Of a DNA stretch of 64,000 nucleotides, positions 26,801 to 41,200 are shown in pieces (the first letter of the stretch is position 1; the number at the start of each line of letters is the position of its first letter). Location: the NCBI GenBank assembly GCA_038496675.1, contig CM076649.1, forward strand, positions 13,207,205-13,271,204, in the 5' to 3' direction. Origin of the DNA: Rachycentron canadum. Its lineage: Eukaryota; Chordata; Actinopteri; Carangiformes; Rachycentridae. The notes under the pieces were generated by a model. That model saw nothing but the letters and a program-made list of their open reading frames with translations, ran no database searches and was not told the DNA's origin. Position numbers and translations under genes: made by a program.

Positions 26801-28145
26801 ACCTCAGCTATGCCAACATGCTGGCTGCAGCAATGAATACACGATCAGCGAAAGCTTAATGAAGAGCAAATGTGTAGGCACAGGCACACGCACAGGAGTA
26901 TGACGAAATGATAGATGCACTGTGGTTTGTAGGCCATGCATGAGTGTGTTTCAGCGTTTGTGCCTGTGCAAGTGTGTGTCTATGTGTCAGTCACAGGTCC
27001 CGGTGGTTTAATTATTCAGGCTGTATTAAATCTTAATTTCCGCAGCCCTCACAGTCAGCCCGCCTAATGGTGAACACAGATGAATATTGCATTTTCACCA
27101 TCAACCTTCAGTGTGTGTGTCAGGGGGAGGAAGAGATAAATGCCGAGTCACTGAGAGAAAGAAATGATGGCAGTTCGAGACAGATGAATAGCACTGCAAA
27201 GCGAGCTGAAGGAAAAACAAACTCGAAGGTGCAGGAGAGAAAGTACAGAAGGGTAGAGAGAGTGTGACAAAGAAACGTCGACCACCTGCTGGGTTAGAGA
27301 AAGAGAGGGAGAGTTTAGAAAAAAAAAAAAAAAGAAAATAAATACTGTAGCATGCTGTGTCCTCCAGTCTCATGAGACCAGCTAAATGTCTCTGTCACGT
27401 TGGGCTTTCCACCATGCTGTTTTAGTAAAGTGACCAGGACTGATTTTTATTCCAACCTCCATTTTACCGACACCATTGCACTGCCACAGAAAGCCAAGAT
27501 GGTCAGCAATCTCCAACAGACACATGGAGATGAACTGTAGTGCCAATAGAGTGCTGGCTATCACTGTGTTTCAATGCAGTTTGTATTTAATGCTTTAAGA
27601 CTGTGAAATTGGTTTATTTTTCTCATCATGTGAGAGCTTAACATTATTTTAAAAATGCAAAGTACCTCAGTTATCCAGATAGACAAGTAATTTATTAATT
27701 TTCTGAAGAATATTTACCTTCCAGTGGTGTTGTCGTTAGTTCTCACTTATCATTTCCTCACATGTTGTGGTAATGACCATGACCAATACAATAGGAAAAT
27801 ATCATGATTTCTCTAATTAAATATATATTTTATATAATTTCTATATATTCAACTAAGCTTTATTCACTGATGCTGCATCATACAACCTGTATTTAAAGAA
27901 CATTCAGCCTCTGCTGGAAATGTATATATCGAAATGTATATAGCTTTGGTTCTGCACATCTTGTCAGAAGCAGGTTATTTAGTCACGGACAGGGTCTCAA
28001 AAAGACAAAACATATTTTCTTTGCTGTGGTGTGAACATTGCCTAATGCTCCCAGCACAGTTGGATAGATTGTAGCAGAGATCGTTGTTTGCAGACTGGAG
28101 AAAGTGAAACCTCTGTGCTTTTCTGTCGTTTCGTTTCTTAGTGGC

Positions 28146-28170
28146 AGCTCAGCTCAGCTCAGCTCAGCTC
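28146..28170. repeat. AGCTC pentamer tandem array
   Basis: Five perfect AGCTC units. Each contains the AGCT palindrome. Confidence 0.93.
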
Positions 28171-29850
28171 ATTCATCTGTTTTCTGTTCTTTTTCCCAAG
28201 GACTCCTGCAGCTCCATGCCAAGTAGTCTAACTGTTTGTACCGTGTTAAATTGCAAACTATCAATCAACATTTCTACTCTGAATTCATAATGACTGACCA
28301 CTTAACACTGGGTTGCAACTAAAGTAGTAAATTGTATAAATGTGGATGCTAGACATAATACACATCTAAAAGTGCACACTAAATGTGGTCATTTTGGTCT
28401 ATATAACTAAATGTTTTTGGTTTTAAAAAAATGATATGAATATATATGCAATTTTTCTATATCACGGAGCTAAAACTGTCTGCAGAGAAGATCCATAACC
28501 AGCAGACAGGAGAGTGTATCTACCTCTGAAATCAAGGTTTGTCTTTGAAAAGCTGAAAAGCACAAGGTTTGATCACTACTGACATATCTAGGTTAGAATG
28601 ATAACGGGGTGCCAGGCATCCCCTCCTCCCCTCTAAGCTATGAAAATCCATAAGAAGGAAAAAAAAGAACCTCTCTCAAAAAAAATTAATGTTCCTGCTA
28701 TTTATTGTTTTATAACATACTGTGCCATCTATGTTGAAGGGATAAACTCTGTAGGTTTGGTAGTTTGCTTGTAAATCAAGGATAAGGGATTAGGAGATGA
28801 AATCAATGGCATGTGTGCATAAATCAAAGCACATAGAAAGAGACTATGTGTATAGAAGAAGAGCATATATGGAGGTAGCAGTTAAGCTCATGCTCTGTGA
28901 GACTTTGATAAACCGCGCTAAATAACATTCATGTCACATGTTCTCCTGCATCTCACTTAAATTTAAACTTTCCTTTATGTGCTCCAGCATTCCCCTGCGC
29001 TCCCTCACTTTTCCCACCTACCCCTCATCTTTCTTTTTCTCTCTCTTGCTCTCTCTCTCCATCTCTTCTTCCCTGCATCACTACTCTGCTCAGAAACGAA
29101 GGGCGTGGGCGGACAATCTCACAGTCCCTTTCAAGGTTCAAAGTCCCTTTTCTTCCTCCGCTTCCCTTGCTCCTGCACTGTTCTACATGTTGCTGCCTTA
29201 TTAAGTTGTTCCACTCTCTCCTTCACCCTCTCTCGTCTTTCTCCCCCCTCCCTCCCCCACAGTCTCTGGTTGGTCACAGAAGATCTTTCTGATTTCTGCC
29301 TGCTAATGAGCCTGTTTCCGTACACACACACACACACAGATACACACACACAGTTTTTCTAACATGCGCATACATGCTTCCACGTATGCACTGCACCCTG
29401 CAGCTAATGTTTAGACGGTATTCACCTTTAATGATAGTTGCACACTATTTGTCACACATCGTGAATCACACACCTTCATACACTCCCTGTAATCTCTCCC
29501 AGTGTATCACCCTCCCAGGAGAGTTTTTTGGTCTCGCTGCTCTCCTCATTGTGGATAGGACAAGTCCCAAAGATGTATACTGACAAAGTCTGTCTCTCAC
29601 ACGCACACACACTCTCACACACTCAAACCAACACATGGCTGCTGGCCAGCTGTTACGCAAGTGAAACAGGGACCAGGCAGCCCTACTTTTGACAATATGA
29701 TATATGACATGTCATAAGTAGTACCCCATGGCTTACTCTAATTAGGGGATGATTTTCCATTAACATTATGGTTAAGGATGTCAATAAAAGATTACAACCT
29801 AACCAGACAACTTTTAAAAAAAAATTCACTTTAAAATGTAACCAGTCATT

Positions 29851-29881
29851 AATATATATATATATATATACACACACACAC
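29851..29881. repeat. compound (AT)n(AC)n microsatellite
   Basis: About ten AT units pass directly into AC units. The AC part is complementary to a GT run 15 bp downstream (29897-29910). Confidence 0.93.
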
Positions 29882-30557
29882 CTACATTCCTACATATGTG
29901 TGTGTGTGTGGTACTGTTGGAGGAAAATATCTTTTTTTTTTTTTTTTTTTCTTTTTCTGTCCAACACTTGCAGACGTCATTGCACTTTAGCTGCAAAAAC
30001 AGGTTGTTTATATTTTACGTGATTGAATGAGTTCATTTTTTTTTTGGTTTTTTTTATCCTGTGCTATATTGTGTTATCCAGTATATCCTATATGCCAGCA
30101 GGTTATATATGTATGCTACATTGGATAAAAGGATCCACTCAGTGCCATGTATTATGATATGAATGTATAGTGGTATAGATGTGCCCCTTTAGTTCAAGGT
30201 TGTAGGCGGTTCTGTGATTTCCTAGTTAAGACCTCTGTCACAAAGCCTGGGGGGCATGTAGACAGGCGGTGGGGGAGCATTCAACACTTTTCATATATCC
30301 CTCTGTCAGGCCCCTGTGACACAGACGCACACTGCTCCTCTTATTCCTACCACCGTGCCCCACTCGTTCCTCTGTGGCCATCCATGGCATCTCATCTCTC
30401 CCCCAGGCTCTCCGTATCACTTTACTTCATTATTTAGCATGTTATTTTTTCTCCTCCCTGATCTATAGTCCCCACATCACAGAGGCAGCTAATTAATTAT
30501 GGATGAACTTGAGGGGTGGGGGAAGTAGAGAAAGATGGGGGAGGGGGGGGGGTCTTT

Positions 30558-30580
30558 AAAAAAAAAAAAAAAAAAAAAAA
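30558..30580. repeat. poly-A tract
   Basis: 23 consecutive A, preceded by a G-run (about 30543-30552). No retroposon body recognised upstream. Confidence 0.9.
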
Positions 30581-33339
30581 CGACCAGACATCCGACTCAT
30601 TACATATGCACAGTGTTTTTGGAGTTTTATTAATTTATATCTTGTCAGGCTATGCCAAAGCCTTCAGAAGTCTTTTGGCTTTTTAATACATTTTTTTATT
30701 TATATAGCATCCCGCTCTCGTTTTCGTCTTCATCCTCCCACCCTCCCATTCTCCCTTCACCCCACCTCATCTATGTCTTGATTTTAATCTCTCACCTTCT
30801 GCATGTCTGCATCAACACACACACACGCACACTTGCCGACAGTCTCATTATCTGCTCTTGGCGGATGTTAAAAGGTGTTTTGCTCACCTACGAGTAGAGA
30901 TTATCTCATCCACCCGCCAAACACTTGTTTTATTTTTTATTTATTTATTTCATTCATGGTATGAGGTGGTGTGGCAAACATCAGAGCGCATGGAATATGA
31001 GGGTAGGATCATTCTTGCATAGGCCTGACCTAGAACGACAGCTGTTCTTCTTTGAGAAAGCTCATAGCGACTTTCAATCAAAACTGGCATCTGGGCGTTG
31101 GAAGTAAGATATCAAAAATTTAGGTCAGACATTGTACAATTGTATTCTAATGTTGGTCAGTTGTGGTTTTGTCTTATTTTTGTCTGTAGAAATTTTTTAG
31201 TTAAATGAATTAATCTTGAAAGTATGTATTTCCTCATATTCTATGGGTTGGAAATTTTGAGTGATTATATACACAATATATAATAATCTATATAATTATA
31301 TGTACTTATACTGTTAAAAAACAGGAAATGTGGCGCTAGCCCTAGGCAAAAAAGCTAACAGCGGCTTTTGAGGGAAAACAAATAAGGAGAGGTAAGGCCG
31401 GCCCTCTAGCTACTTGGCTTTGAACAGCATTTGGGGAGTTGGATATTTGCTATCATAAACACACACTTAGACATTTAGACTTTAGACACATGCATACTCG
31501 CAAACACAGGTACAAATACACAATTCTCAAGCCCAGTTCAAACAGGGTGCTTCACATCTGATGGCGGATGTTTGTTTACCCAAGTTGTCATCAACTATGT
31601 GCTTTGAAAAAAAAGAATTGTTTATTTGGCAAAGCAGTTTTCTGCTACAGTATCCACATCTGTTGGCATTAAAAATGCTTATGAAGATGTCAGAATGCAA
31701 AGACGGTGATCAAAATATCAAAATTGAGCAGATGTTTTTGTGCCGTGTTCTGGTGTGGAGAAACCATCTGTGCCGTGCATTCCTTCACGCATCCTTCCCA
31801 CTTCACACGCAGATGTAACCTTACTATATATGGCTCTTACTGGTTTATAGTGCAACAAGATGAAGTAAAGCTTTGTGAGCTGCTGTTCTGTGTAGAAAGA
31901 GGTCCTGTCTGGTGCATTTGCATTTGGAGAAAGGCTATTCACTTGTCTGTTGAATCGGACACTTAACTGAATCAGCTCACCTAATGCCTGCAAATATTAC
32001 TGATGGATTAAAAGCACATGCCTTATACCACAGATGTAGTATGACCACAGACACATAAGAACAACCAATTTTTCTTAACTACTCACACATACACATGCTT
32101 CTCTCCTCCTCCCCTGTTGGTCCCCTTGAAATGAACCGGATGCAGTGTCACATCTGGCCGAGAAAACCACAGCATCCGTCTTCACAGATTAAATGAAAGC
32201 CGAGCGGTCAGGAAAAAGAGGGAAAGAGAGGAAAAAAGATCTCTTCCAGCTTCAAACGAATCCCCCTGGTGAAATATTGTTTCAGTGTACTCTGCACTCT
32301 GTAGCCCTAATGCTAGCTTTGAACTGTTTTGGCACCTTTCACAAATACTGATGAAATAGTTTTTTTTGCTGCTGAACACTTTTCCCTTTGTTCCTCTACC
32401 TTTCCCTCTATATACTCTTTTTGTTCTCCCTTCCAACTCCATCTCTTTCCTAAAACCAGGGTCTTTATGCTGTGTGATTGCAGAATTCCTGCAACATGAG
32501 CCATGTACTCTCTCGGCACTGGTTCACATAGCCTTTAATTTTGTCACAGTCCAAATGATGGAGTTTTGATCAATTTTACATCATGACAAACCATCTAATT
32601 TTTTTAGGTTGCATTCTGTGGATTCTCTCACACTCTTCCAGAGTTTTAAGATTACAATTAAAGCTACTAATTGCATATGTATTTATATGACAATACAGAG
32701 ATCTGAATCAAGGAAAGATGACTGCCAGAGAAAATGCCAACTAGACAGCCAAGTCGATAGGTGGATGAATAAAACATTGGTTAGCTGCAGCTTGTGCTAC
32801 AGGCTATGCTAGCTTCTGGCACACTGTCTTCTACAAGGTAGCTTTAGCAGCAGGATGCTGAAACCTTTCTTTTTTTTCTGCTCATGTGGCACTTCAGACG
32901 ATGCAAACCCACAGCTTCTGACACGTGCATCCTTTAGACTGAGACAGGACTTCAAAAGCCACAAGTGCAAATCAATCTCTTTCTTCTCTCTCTCTATATC
33001 TCTGTCTCTGTCTCTCTCACCCTCCATCTCTGCCCCCATCAATTTTCAATCCTTGTCTGAGGCTCCAGGCAGTTAATTAAGTAGGATGTTGTCAGGGGGC
33101 TTTGGTATGTGGTGTGGATGAAGCTGGATGGATGGATGGAGGGATGATGCAGGGGATGGATAAAGAGACAGAAAAGGTATTGGTGGATCCAGACCTTCCT
33201 GTCTGCTGCATCACATTTCTATCCCTTAGACCTTTTCATTATTCTTTTTGTCTTTCTAAGTCTTTTCTTTTGGACTTTTTCCTCTCCTCACACCAACAGC
33301 AATCCCTCTTTCCCATTTCACTTTGCTTTATTCCCAATT

Positions 33340-33515
33340 AAACCTGCTTCCTCTCTTCCTCCCTCCACTCCCTCTTCCTTCACTTTCTCTTCAACCATCC
33401 TTCATTTCCCCCTTTTTCCTCCCCCTCCTCCCCCACTATTCCCTTCCTCACTCCCTCCTGAGCCATCCATTTTGCTTCACCTCCATTCCTCCCCTCACGC
33501 ACCTTCCTCCTAGTT
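33340..33515. repeat. long polypyrimidine stretch
   Basis: Roughly 175 bp made almost wholly of C and T on the plus strand, with few purines, including CCCTCC-type runs. Low complexity; the open frames in it have no meaning. Confidence 0.85.
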
Positions 33516-34374
33516 GATTATATAGGTCTTCTGAATCCTGCTCCTTCCTCCTGTGGTATTCCCCGCTCTCATTATGTGTTATGCATGTGTTTGCGTGTGA
33601 TCAGACACACAAGGCCAGGGCTAAGCAGGCTAATGAACAAACTCCAGCATTGTGTTCAGCCCCCGGGGACACACTGTAGCTTCTAATGTACAACAGCTCA
33701 GAGTAGAGGAGGGGAAAGAAAAATTCACTGACAGTGAGCCAGCTATCTGCTTAAAGGAAAAGCTACATCAAGAAGTGATGTAGAGGGTCTGTGGTGTCTT
33801 GTGTGCAGTGAATATTTTACAAGGATCTGGTCCATGTTTTCCTAGTCAAAGCGCATTTTGACTTTACAACATAAGTGTGTTATCCAAATTTGCGACTCTC
33901 ACTGGACGGAACAAAACTGTCAACCTCAGGTTTTCCTACATGCTTGCTATAGAGTTTAGTGTTTTTTTTTAGATTTAGTAATTGACTTGATGAAGTAAAT
34001 GATTGCTGGTTTTAAGGCTACGTTTCCCTAGATAAAAAAGTTGATTATCCTTTTGGCTCATACAGTAGGGTATAGGGTGTGTTAGTTCCACCCAAGCTTT
34101 AACTCATGTTGTATAAGATGTGTCATCCACCCACCCTCCCTCACCCCCTTCCTCACTCCTGCTCATTCTCTTTCTCATTTTCATTGTTGACGAGATCTGC
34201 ATCGCTATGATGAACACTGTAATGACTTCATTCCTTCCACATGCACACATGCAGATCTAGGAAGCATTGAATACTCACTGGACTGTCCTGTCTTATTTTA
34301 CTTACTAAGTCACATAAACACATGCACATATTAATCCAACTGCACACGAAGCAACATATTTGCCTAACACATCT

Positions 34375-34378
<4 letters not shown>

Positions 34379-34429
<51 letters not shown>

Positions 34430-34432
34430 CGC
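34379..34432. repeat. (CA)n microsatellite
   Basis: Over 20 CA units, with CG variants at the 3' end, about 640 bp upstream of exon 6. Confidence 0.95.
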
Positions 34433-35072
34433 GTACCCTCCAGGGTTTTGTACTCCAGTGGTGTGAGACAGTGGGTGGGCTTTTTTCAGATGATCTAAAC
34501 TCTGTCAGCTTTGGTCAATATCAGTGACCAATGTGTGCGCACCGACACACTTAAGCACACACATATTAGCAAATACAAAGTTCATGAGCTCATTACGCTA
34601 TTCCACACATGAGCATAATACACTGGAGTCCATCTTCCTGCCATAACAATGCAGCACTGTTGTTATGCCAATAGTTTTATTGGGTAGATGATCTTTTGTG
34701 AACTTTGTATGTAAAGCTCTCTTGCTCAAGTGTTGTCGTGTAGCATTTATATCTGGTGCAAAGCCAATAGGAGTGTTGCACAAGCCTATAACACGTGAGC
34801 ACTACATAACAGTGCACGCAGTGTGTGTCTTCACAAAATCTGACATGAAGTAAAAATGTTTATCTCAAGGCTTGCTAGCTTTTTTTTTTTTTTTTTTTTG
34901 GTCATCAAAGAAGTGATTTATTTCATCACCCCCTCTTTTATCTGCTCTTTGCTGCCTTGTTTTTACTCCCCTGACTGTATTGATCAAAATCTTTTTTTTT
35001 TCCATAACTGTAAAACAATGTGAGTATCTCATTTTCAGATTTTTTTTTTTTTTTTCCTCTCTCTCTCTGCAG

Positions 35073-35273
35073 GACTGCCCCCAGATCCTTCCCTCAACCC
35101 AGATCTACATCCCTGTTGGCGTGACCAAGCCGATCACATTAGCAGCCAAGAACCTGCCCCAGCCTCAGTCAGGACAGAGGAACTATGAGTGCGTCTTCCA
35201 CATCCAGGGGGAAACTCACAGTGTCCCAGCCCTTCGTTTCAACAGCACTTCCATCCAGTGCCAGAAGACAGCG
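35073..35273 (+). CDS. plxna1: plexin-A1 exon 6 of window: IPT2
   Basis: The largest exon in the window encodes exactly 67 codons, beginning DCPQILPSTQIYIPVG and ending SIQCQKTA. The first cysteine (residue 200) closes PSI2. The rest is IPT2, including the class A signature KNLPQPQSGQR, two core cysteines (238, 261) and a sequon at N255. The acceptor is a very strong T-run plus CT tract ending GCAG. The donor is GTGAGT at 35274. Both ends are phase 0, so the exon could be skipped without a frameshift. Confidence 0.94.
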
Positions 35274-38200
35274 GTGAGTGAGACCTGAAAGGATGTACTA
35301 GCGTCATTGTAGGAGATTCAATTGGTGGCACAAAATAAACTTTGAATTTTAGTTGAGCTTAAAGTGTAGTCATTAAGCATTATTACTCTTGAAGCAATAA
35401 ATGCTGCAAGCTAACTAAATTATGATCCCAGTACAGACATTGACTCAGGCAGGGTTTAAATAATGGCCTCCTATAACTAATGACCACTTTAGACACTAAC
35501 ATGCTCATTGTCCTGATCCTGATAGATCACCGTGCACTATTTGGACACTGGCTTGGTCACAATCTAGATAAATGACCCAATGCTGATCTCTCACATTGAG
35601 CTGATAGTTAGCAAATAGATATTGACAGCAAAAGTTCACATTTGAATTAAGACAATGACATACAATAAAGTTACACTGCTGGGAATCTTTATTTGGCCCT
35701 GAATCATTATGGATTTTCATGGTTCGTGTGATACATCACTTAAATCATTGGTTAAATGTGAAGCTGGAAGGATCAGCTATAGTTTTTTCCATACCTCTAT
35801 GATTTTTATAATGTATTTGTGGCTTGGCTGGTATAAATGGGGTATGTGTCAGATTAAAGTGTTCTCAAGGATGTTTTCTAATAATAATTTGTATGGGAAC
35901 GTAAAGGATTCACAGAACAGGCATGGATCCACATGCACAAACACCACCTCTATCTACCTATGTGTTGAAATATGGTTTTGTGTGTGTGTGCGTGTCTGTG
36001 TGTGAGGCTTCAAACTAGCGTGACAGATAAGAGGTAGCTAGCGCTGCGCTTCACTGAGGCTGAAAATGTGAAGAGGAAGTCTGTCTCTGAACCTAGTTGA
36101 GAGCGGATTGATCATGTTTACACCTTGACTCTATACCTCTTCCTCTCCCTACCTCTCTCTGCCCATACAGTTCATCTTTCTCCCTCCGTCTGTCATACTT
36201 TCTTCTTCCCGCTATCCCCTACTTTCCTCTCTGCCTCTTCCTCATCTGTCATACACTCACTTTTGCTGCCTCTGTCCCTGTCCGCTCCTATCTTGAGATA
36301 TAATGCAAAGCAACAACACAGAGATGAGATGAGAGCTGGTGCTGTGAATTTTGTTTCAGATGAGGGTGAAGCAGCTGTCACCACAATATGTCGCACATGG
36401 AAGAAAATATCTGACAAGATTAAAATAAAGTGGAAACATCTAGAAGTTGTCTCGTACAGCTAATGAGCTTTAGCACCTTAAAGAACTTTAGCACCTGTCT
36501 ATATGTCCCACCTTGTCATATCTATAGGCCTCATCCAGTCATATAAGTATTAACAGAAACAAATGTAAAGCACACACCAGTAGTATTCTCTGTGTAGCTG
36601 TATAACTTGCTGGGTAGCCACTGTGGCAGCTAGCACAGTATTTGAGCCTGTCTGTATCGACGGGCAGTTTTCAGGTCCTGGCACATGCTAGCCAGTTGTT
36701 TGTGAAGACAGCGCTAATTAGCTACCGATAGGGTTGTCTCTCCACAGAGATGTCAGTTTATTGACTGTTTATTGTTGCTGCAAGGCCAGTGCTAATCAGC
36801 AGCAAAGCCTAGTCTGAGTCCAAAGCAAAATTCCTCCATTTGATTTCCACAAAGTAGACATGCTAGCAGCAATTAGCCTTGGGCTGTCAGCACTTAGCCC
36901 TTGTTAGCAAGTAGCTGTGCCAACTTGACTGCGTGGTCAGATATCAATGCAGCGCGTGTATTGAGTCGAGGCATGAGGCCATAGTGAGATTCATTGGATG
37001 AAAAAGGTGCCATCTGCATGAACTTGCCATTAAGGCATAATTCATCCAGGCCTGAGCTTATGAGTATAATTATGTGTCATGAATTATTAGGATGGGTGTC
37101 TTATTATAGCTCTGGAGCAATATTTCAAAAGAATGAGGGTCTTAAATATTAGTTTATCCCTTTATAGACCTTCACATCTCCACTTTTCATGTGCACCCCT
37201 CCATGTTTGTTCCTACTTTGACAGTGTTCAGCACCAACTCAATGAATCATGTATGGCTCTGCAGTAGAAATAGACTTCATCTGTTATGCTGCGTACACAC
37301 TGCTGCCTTGGTTTGTAGGCACACAGCTATGGGGATAGGGGTTAATCTGAGTGTGTGTGTGTGTATGTGTGCGCGCACTGCATCCTTCAATACACCTAAT
37401 GCTATAGATCCCTGGATAGCTGTGCATGCGTGTGTTTATATGTTTGGGTGTGAAATCTCCATTACACTACTGCGAGAAGACTGTTATGGGATAAACACAG
37501 GGGTGCTAATTTAAAGTTTAGCCATGTGTTTGAAATACACAAGTGTTTACCACAGTGTCAAACTGACACACACACTCACTTTCAGGAAAGGCAAAGACAA
37601 GGGGATAGGCAAAAGAGCTGGGGCACAAATTCCTATAAAGTGAAGAAGAGGCTAGGGAAAGAGAGACAGCAAGATACCTTGACATGAAGAAGACAGAGCA
37701 ATGGATAAACACAGAAGGTGAAGAAAGAGTTGCTGGGAAATAGATGGGATATTGAGGTACTAATATCAGACAGCAGTGAAAAACTGCAAAAAAAAGAAGA
37801 TGAGAGCAGACAAGACAGACTAAGGAAAATGGTGTGTAGTAGACAATTTTAGGTGAGATGAACAGGAAAAGTGAGAGGGAGAGTGATATTGAAGAGAACA
37901 GCTCAAAAGTCTCTCCTGCGGCCAATACTCATTCCCCTCTCTTTCATACAATGTCATCACACTATCCAAAAGGAGATAACTGTCCACAGGATATTCAGGA
38001 TATCCACAGTCAGATCATGTTTAAACTCCAGCTTCCCATACTTAACTCCGTTTACAGTGATCATGAAAACCCAATACTCTTATATAGTATCTCCTAACAG
38101 GAGGCTGTCAATAACATACTGTATATGTGATATATGATAGTGAAACAGCAGCTCCACACTAACCTTGTTTGGTATTGACTATTCATATCTGCTTAAGGGA

Positions 38201-41200
38201 GAAAAAGATTGGGGCTATGGTATTTCTGTATAAGGTTTCTGTACATGGCAACTGATCCCAGAGGGTAAAGAGCAAGTGTATCATACAACATGAGAAAGAA
38301 TGCAGTGTCTGAGAAAGGTTTTCTTTTGTAAGCAGAGACATGAAACAAGTAGGCCACCTCAAACTTTGAAGAACCATAGTTTTAGGGTAACACTGTCAAA
38401 ACTTGCTCAAAGCACCAAATGTTGCTGTGTTGCAAAAGGTTTATATTGTGAAAGGAATGGTTCATCACACACTTTTGAAGTTGGGTACTCTGCCAAACAT
38501 AATTTAACATTTTTGGAACCTGTGAAAGTTGATGAAATGGCAGATTGTCCAAGGTCCCAAAGCAAGTTAATTGGAGAAAAACACTGATCATTTTGTTATT
38601 TAAAAAAATAAAATAAAAAACTACAGCGTTCTCTCCATATTTCCTAGTGCCAAACAAGCCCACATTACCACTGACACATATGGAGCCATCCGCCAGGCCT
38701 TATGGTAGCAGTTAACTCTGGTCAGCAGCAACCAAAACAACAAGCTGGTGCCTACATCGGTTCTTTCCGGTTTTCTGACCCAGCCCAAGCAGCTCCTGTT
38801 GTGTGTGGGCCAATCAGAGGCAGAGGTGAGGGTGCAAGGGCCAATAGGATGCTGAGTGTGGGCTGGGAAGTTGAGCTCAGAGTGCCAGAGGGGTCAGAGG
38901 AGTGAACAAACACATGTACACACAATGCTTGCATATACAAATGACCACACTCTGGGGTCAGAAAGGCTGATGGAGCACAGCTGGGTATCGTCTGCAGGCC
39001 AAGGTTGAAAGAACAGAATTGAACTGTTCAGGACTTTTCCTTTCTCTGTTCCTTTATCTCCCTCTATTCTTAGCTTTTTGTCATTTTGTACTTCAGTGTC
39101 TCCATGTTTGCCCTCGTCTGTCCCTCTTTATCCTTCTTTCTTGTTTCTCCCTGGAGGGCAGGAATGAGAGGACAGATAATATCAGCGCAGGCCTTACACC
39201 ATTACCTTCTGTCTGATAAACCACTCGGCCACTCCATCACCCTCTTTCTCTCACTCCTTCACCAGTGAGAGGAAAAAAAAGAAGCAGACACAGGGGCAGG
39301 AGGAGAAAATCTAGTTTTGGATAGGGTGTGTATCTGTGTTATTCTTCTGTGTGTGTAGAGAGCAGCTGTTTGTTAAAGAAGAGATGGGAAGTATCAGGGG
39401 TCCTGATGGCATCCAATTAAGGCAGATAAAATGATGATGAATTGCAGTCGGGCAGCAGAGACGTATGCTCCGGTGTGTGCATGAGCACGCACACAGAGAG
39501 GAAGACAGCAGAAGGAAGAAAACAGGGAAAGCAGCTGTACAGACTTGGAGAAGATTATTTTAGAGATGGTGAAGGAGAGAGAAAATAAAGGCAAAGAAGT
39601 TTGGAGGCAGACATGTGAATGGAAAGAAGAGGAACAGTGTGAAAGCTGGATGAGTAGGAGTGCAATGAGACCTTACAGAGAGTTTTTGGGGAGCGAGGAC
39701 AAACAATTTGCTGCATTCCAATGGGAAATGAGGACAGGACAGCAGATGAGAAAGATGGATGGATGGATGGACAGATAGATAGAGCAAATAGAGGTCTAGG
39801 GGAGAGGCCAAACATGTCTGCAGGGAGAGTGGTTAACAAACCTCACTGGTCTAATGGTGTCACACACCCTTCTACTGTCTGTATGTGTGAGTGAGAGATG
39901 AAGCACAGTTGTGATGAACTTTAGTCCTTTTCTCTGACTTTTTTTGAGTTTTTGGCATTTGTTGGCATTTGTTAAGATATAATTGTACGTAAAAACTAAA
40001 ATTCTTTGTCTTATAAAAAAAGGTTTGTAAATGAATTGTAATGTACACATGCACAAGAGCTAAAGGTGGCAGAAATGGGACTAATGAGGGCCTTGGCGCT
40101 GGTCATTGGAGGGTAGGCGCAGTGGAGCATGGTACAGCCTGGTCTGGCATGGCCTGGCACAACTTAATGAGATATAAACACTAGACCTGCCACTGCAGTC
40201 AGCTACAGCGCACACTGACACTGTTTTAATTGGCTTGCAGACTGTGTGTGTACATATATGCGTGCGTGGGTGGATTGAAAAAGCATGGGAAATTCACTGG
40301 AATTACTGTGAATTGCTGCAAATTGAAGACCATCCGTTGTTTCATTGCTTTGTTCCCCAATCATGTGGTATCTCAGACAGCACTAACCAGATTTAAGATT
40401 TTGGGGCACATTGTGTTTTTTAAAGTTTTGTCCCATCTAGTTCATGTGTTTCTTGCAATGGGTTATTAAAAGCTGAGAGAATGAACCATCTCATTAAACA
40501 AATCATTGTTTTGTTTGTTCAAACCACTCATTTATATACTTACCAGGAGTCGATGTGTGGTCTCATACAATCCTTCATTCTCTCCCAAGCCATTTACCTT
40601 TCTGCATCTCCTCCTCCTCCTCTTCTCCAGCCTCCACCTTACTCTTCATCTTCGTCCATTCACTGACTCACTGCCTCTCCTCCTCTCTGACAGGTGACGA
40701 GCAGAGCTCCCACACCCCTGTGCTGGATAAATAAGAATTAATTGCTGCTCAGCAATCAGCATATGCCAGCTTCTCCACCCCATCCTCCACCTCACTTTCA
40801 TAATTTTTTCCCATTTCTGTCTCTCTCCTTGTATCACTACAATCTGTAACCTTTACTATACATCTCTTTCCTCTCATTGCCATGCTCCACCTTCTGTTTC
40901 CCTAGGATGGTTTGATAGGCAAGCAAAGCAGCAGAAGTGATTGTTATAGCAAGATTCTCTTGCTAGGAGAGGAGATGAGAGGACCTCAAACACAGAGTGC
41001 CTCCATAATCACCTGCAGGCTTTTTATTTGAGTGAATGTCTGGTGATTGTGATGGTGATTAAACCAATTCCTGTTTCCATATCACTTTACATGTAATATT
41101 CAGAAAGAACCTTAACATTTGGTGTTGTAATTGAACAAATGAGAAGTTTTTAGTACTATATTTATTGCCCCAAACTAAATTTTGATTTGGGGAAACATGA

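Larger units (their letters stand above)
19953..35072 (+). other. intron 5 (15,120 bp, the longest here)
   Basis: Phase 0. It carries most of the window's simple repeats: poly-T 22107-22129, (CT)n 23783-23815, an AGCTC pentamer array 28146-28170, AT/AC 29851-29881, poly-A 30558-30580, CA 34379-34432 and a pyrimidine-rich stretch 33340-33515. Many short open frames exist but none resembles a known protein. Confidence 0.8.

Noticed and set aside
38300..38587. 95-codon open frame with several cysteines
   Set aside because: Cysteine spacing fits no known fold and there is no splice or codon-use support.
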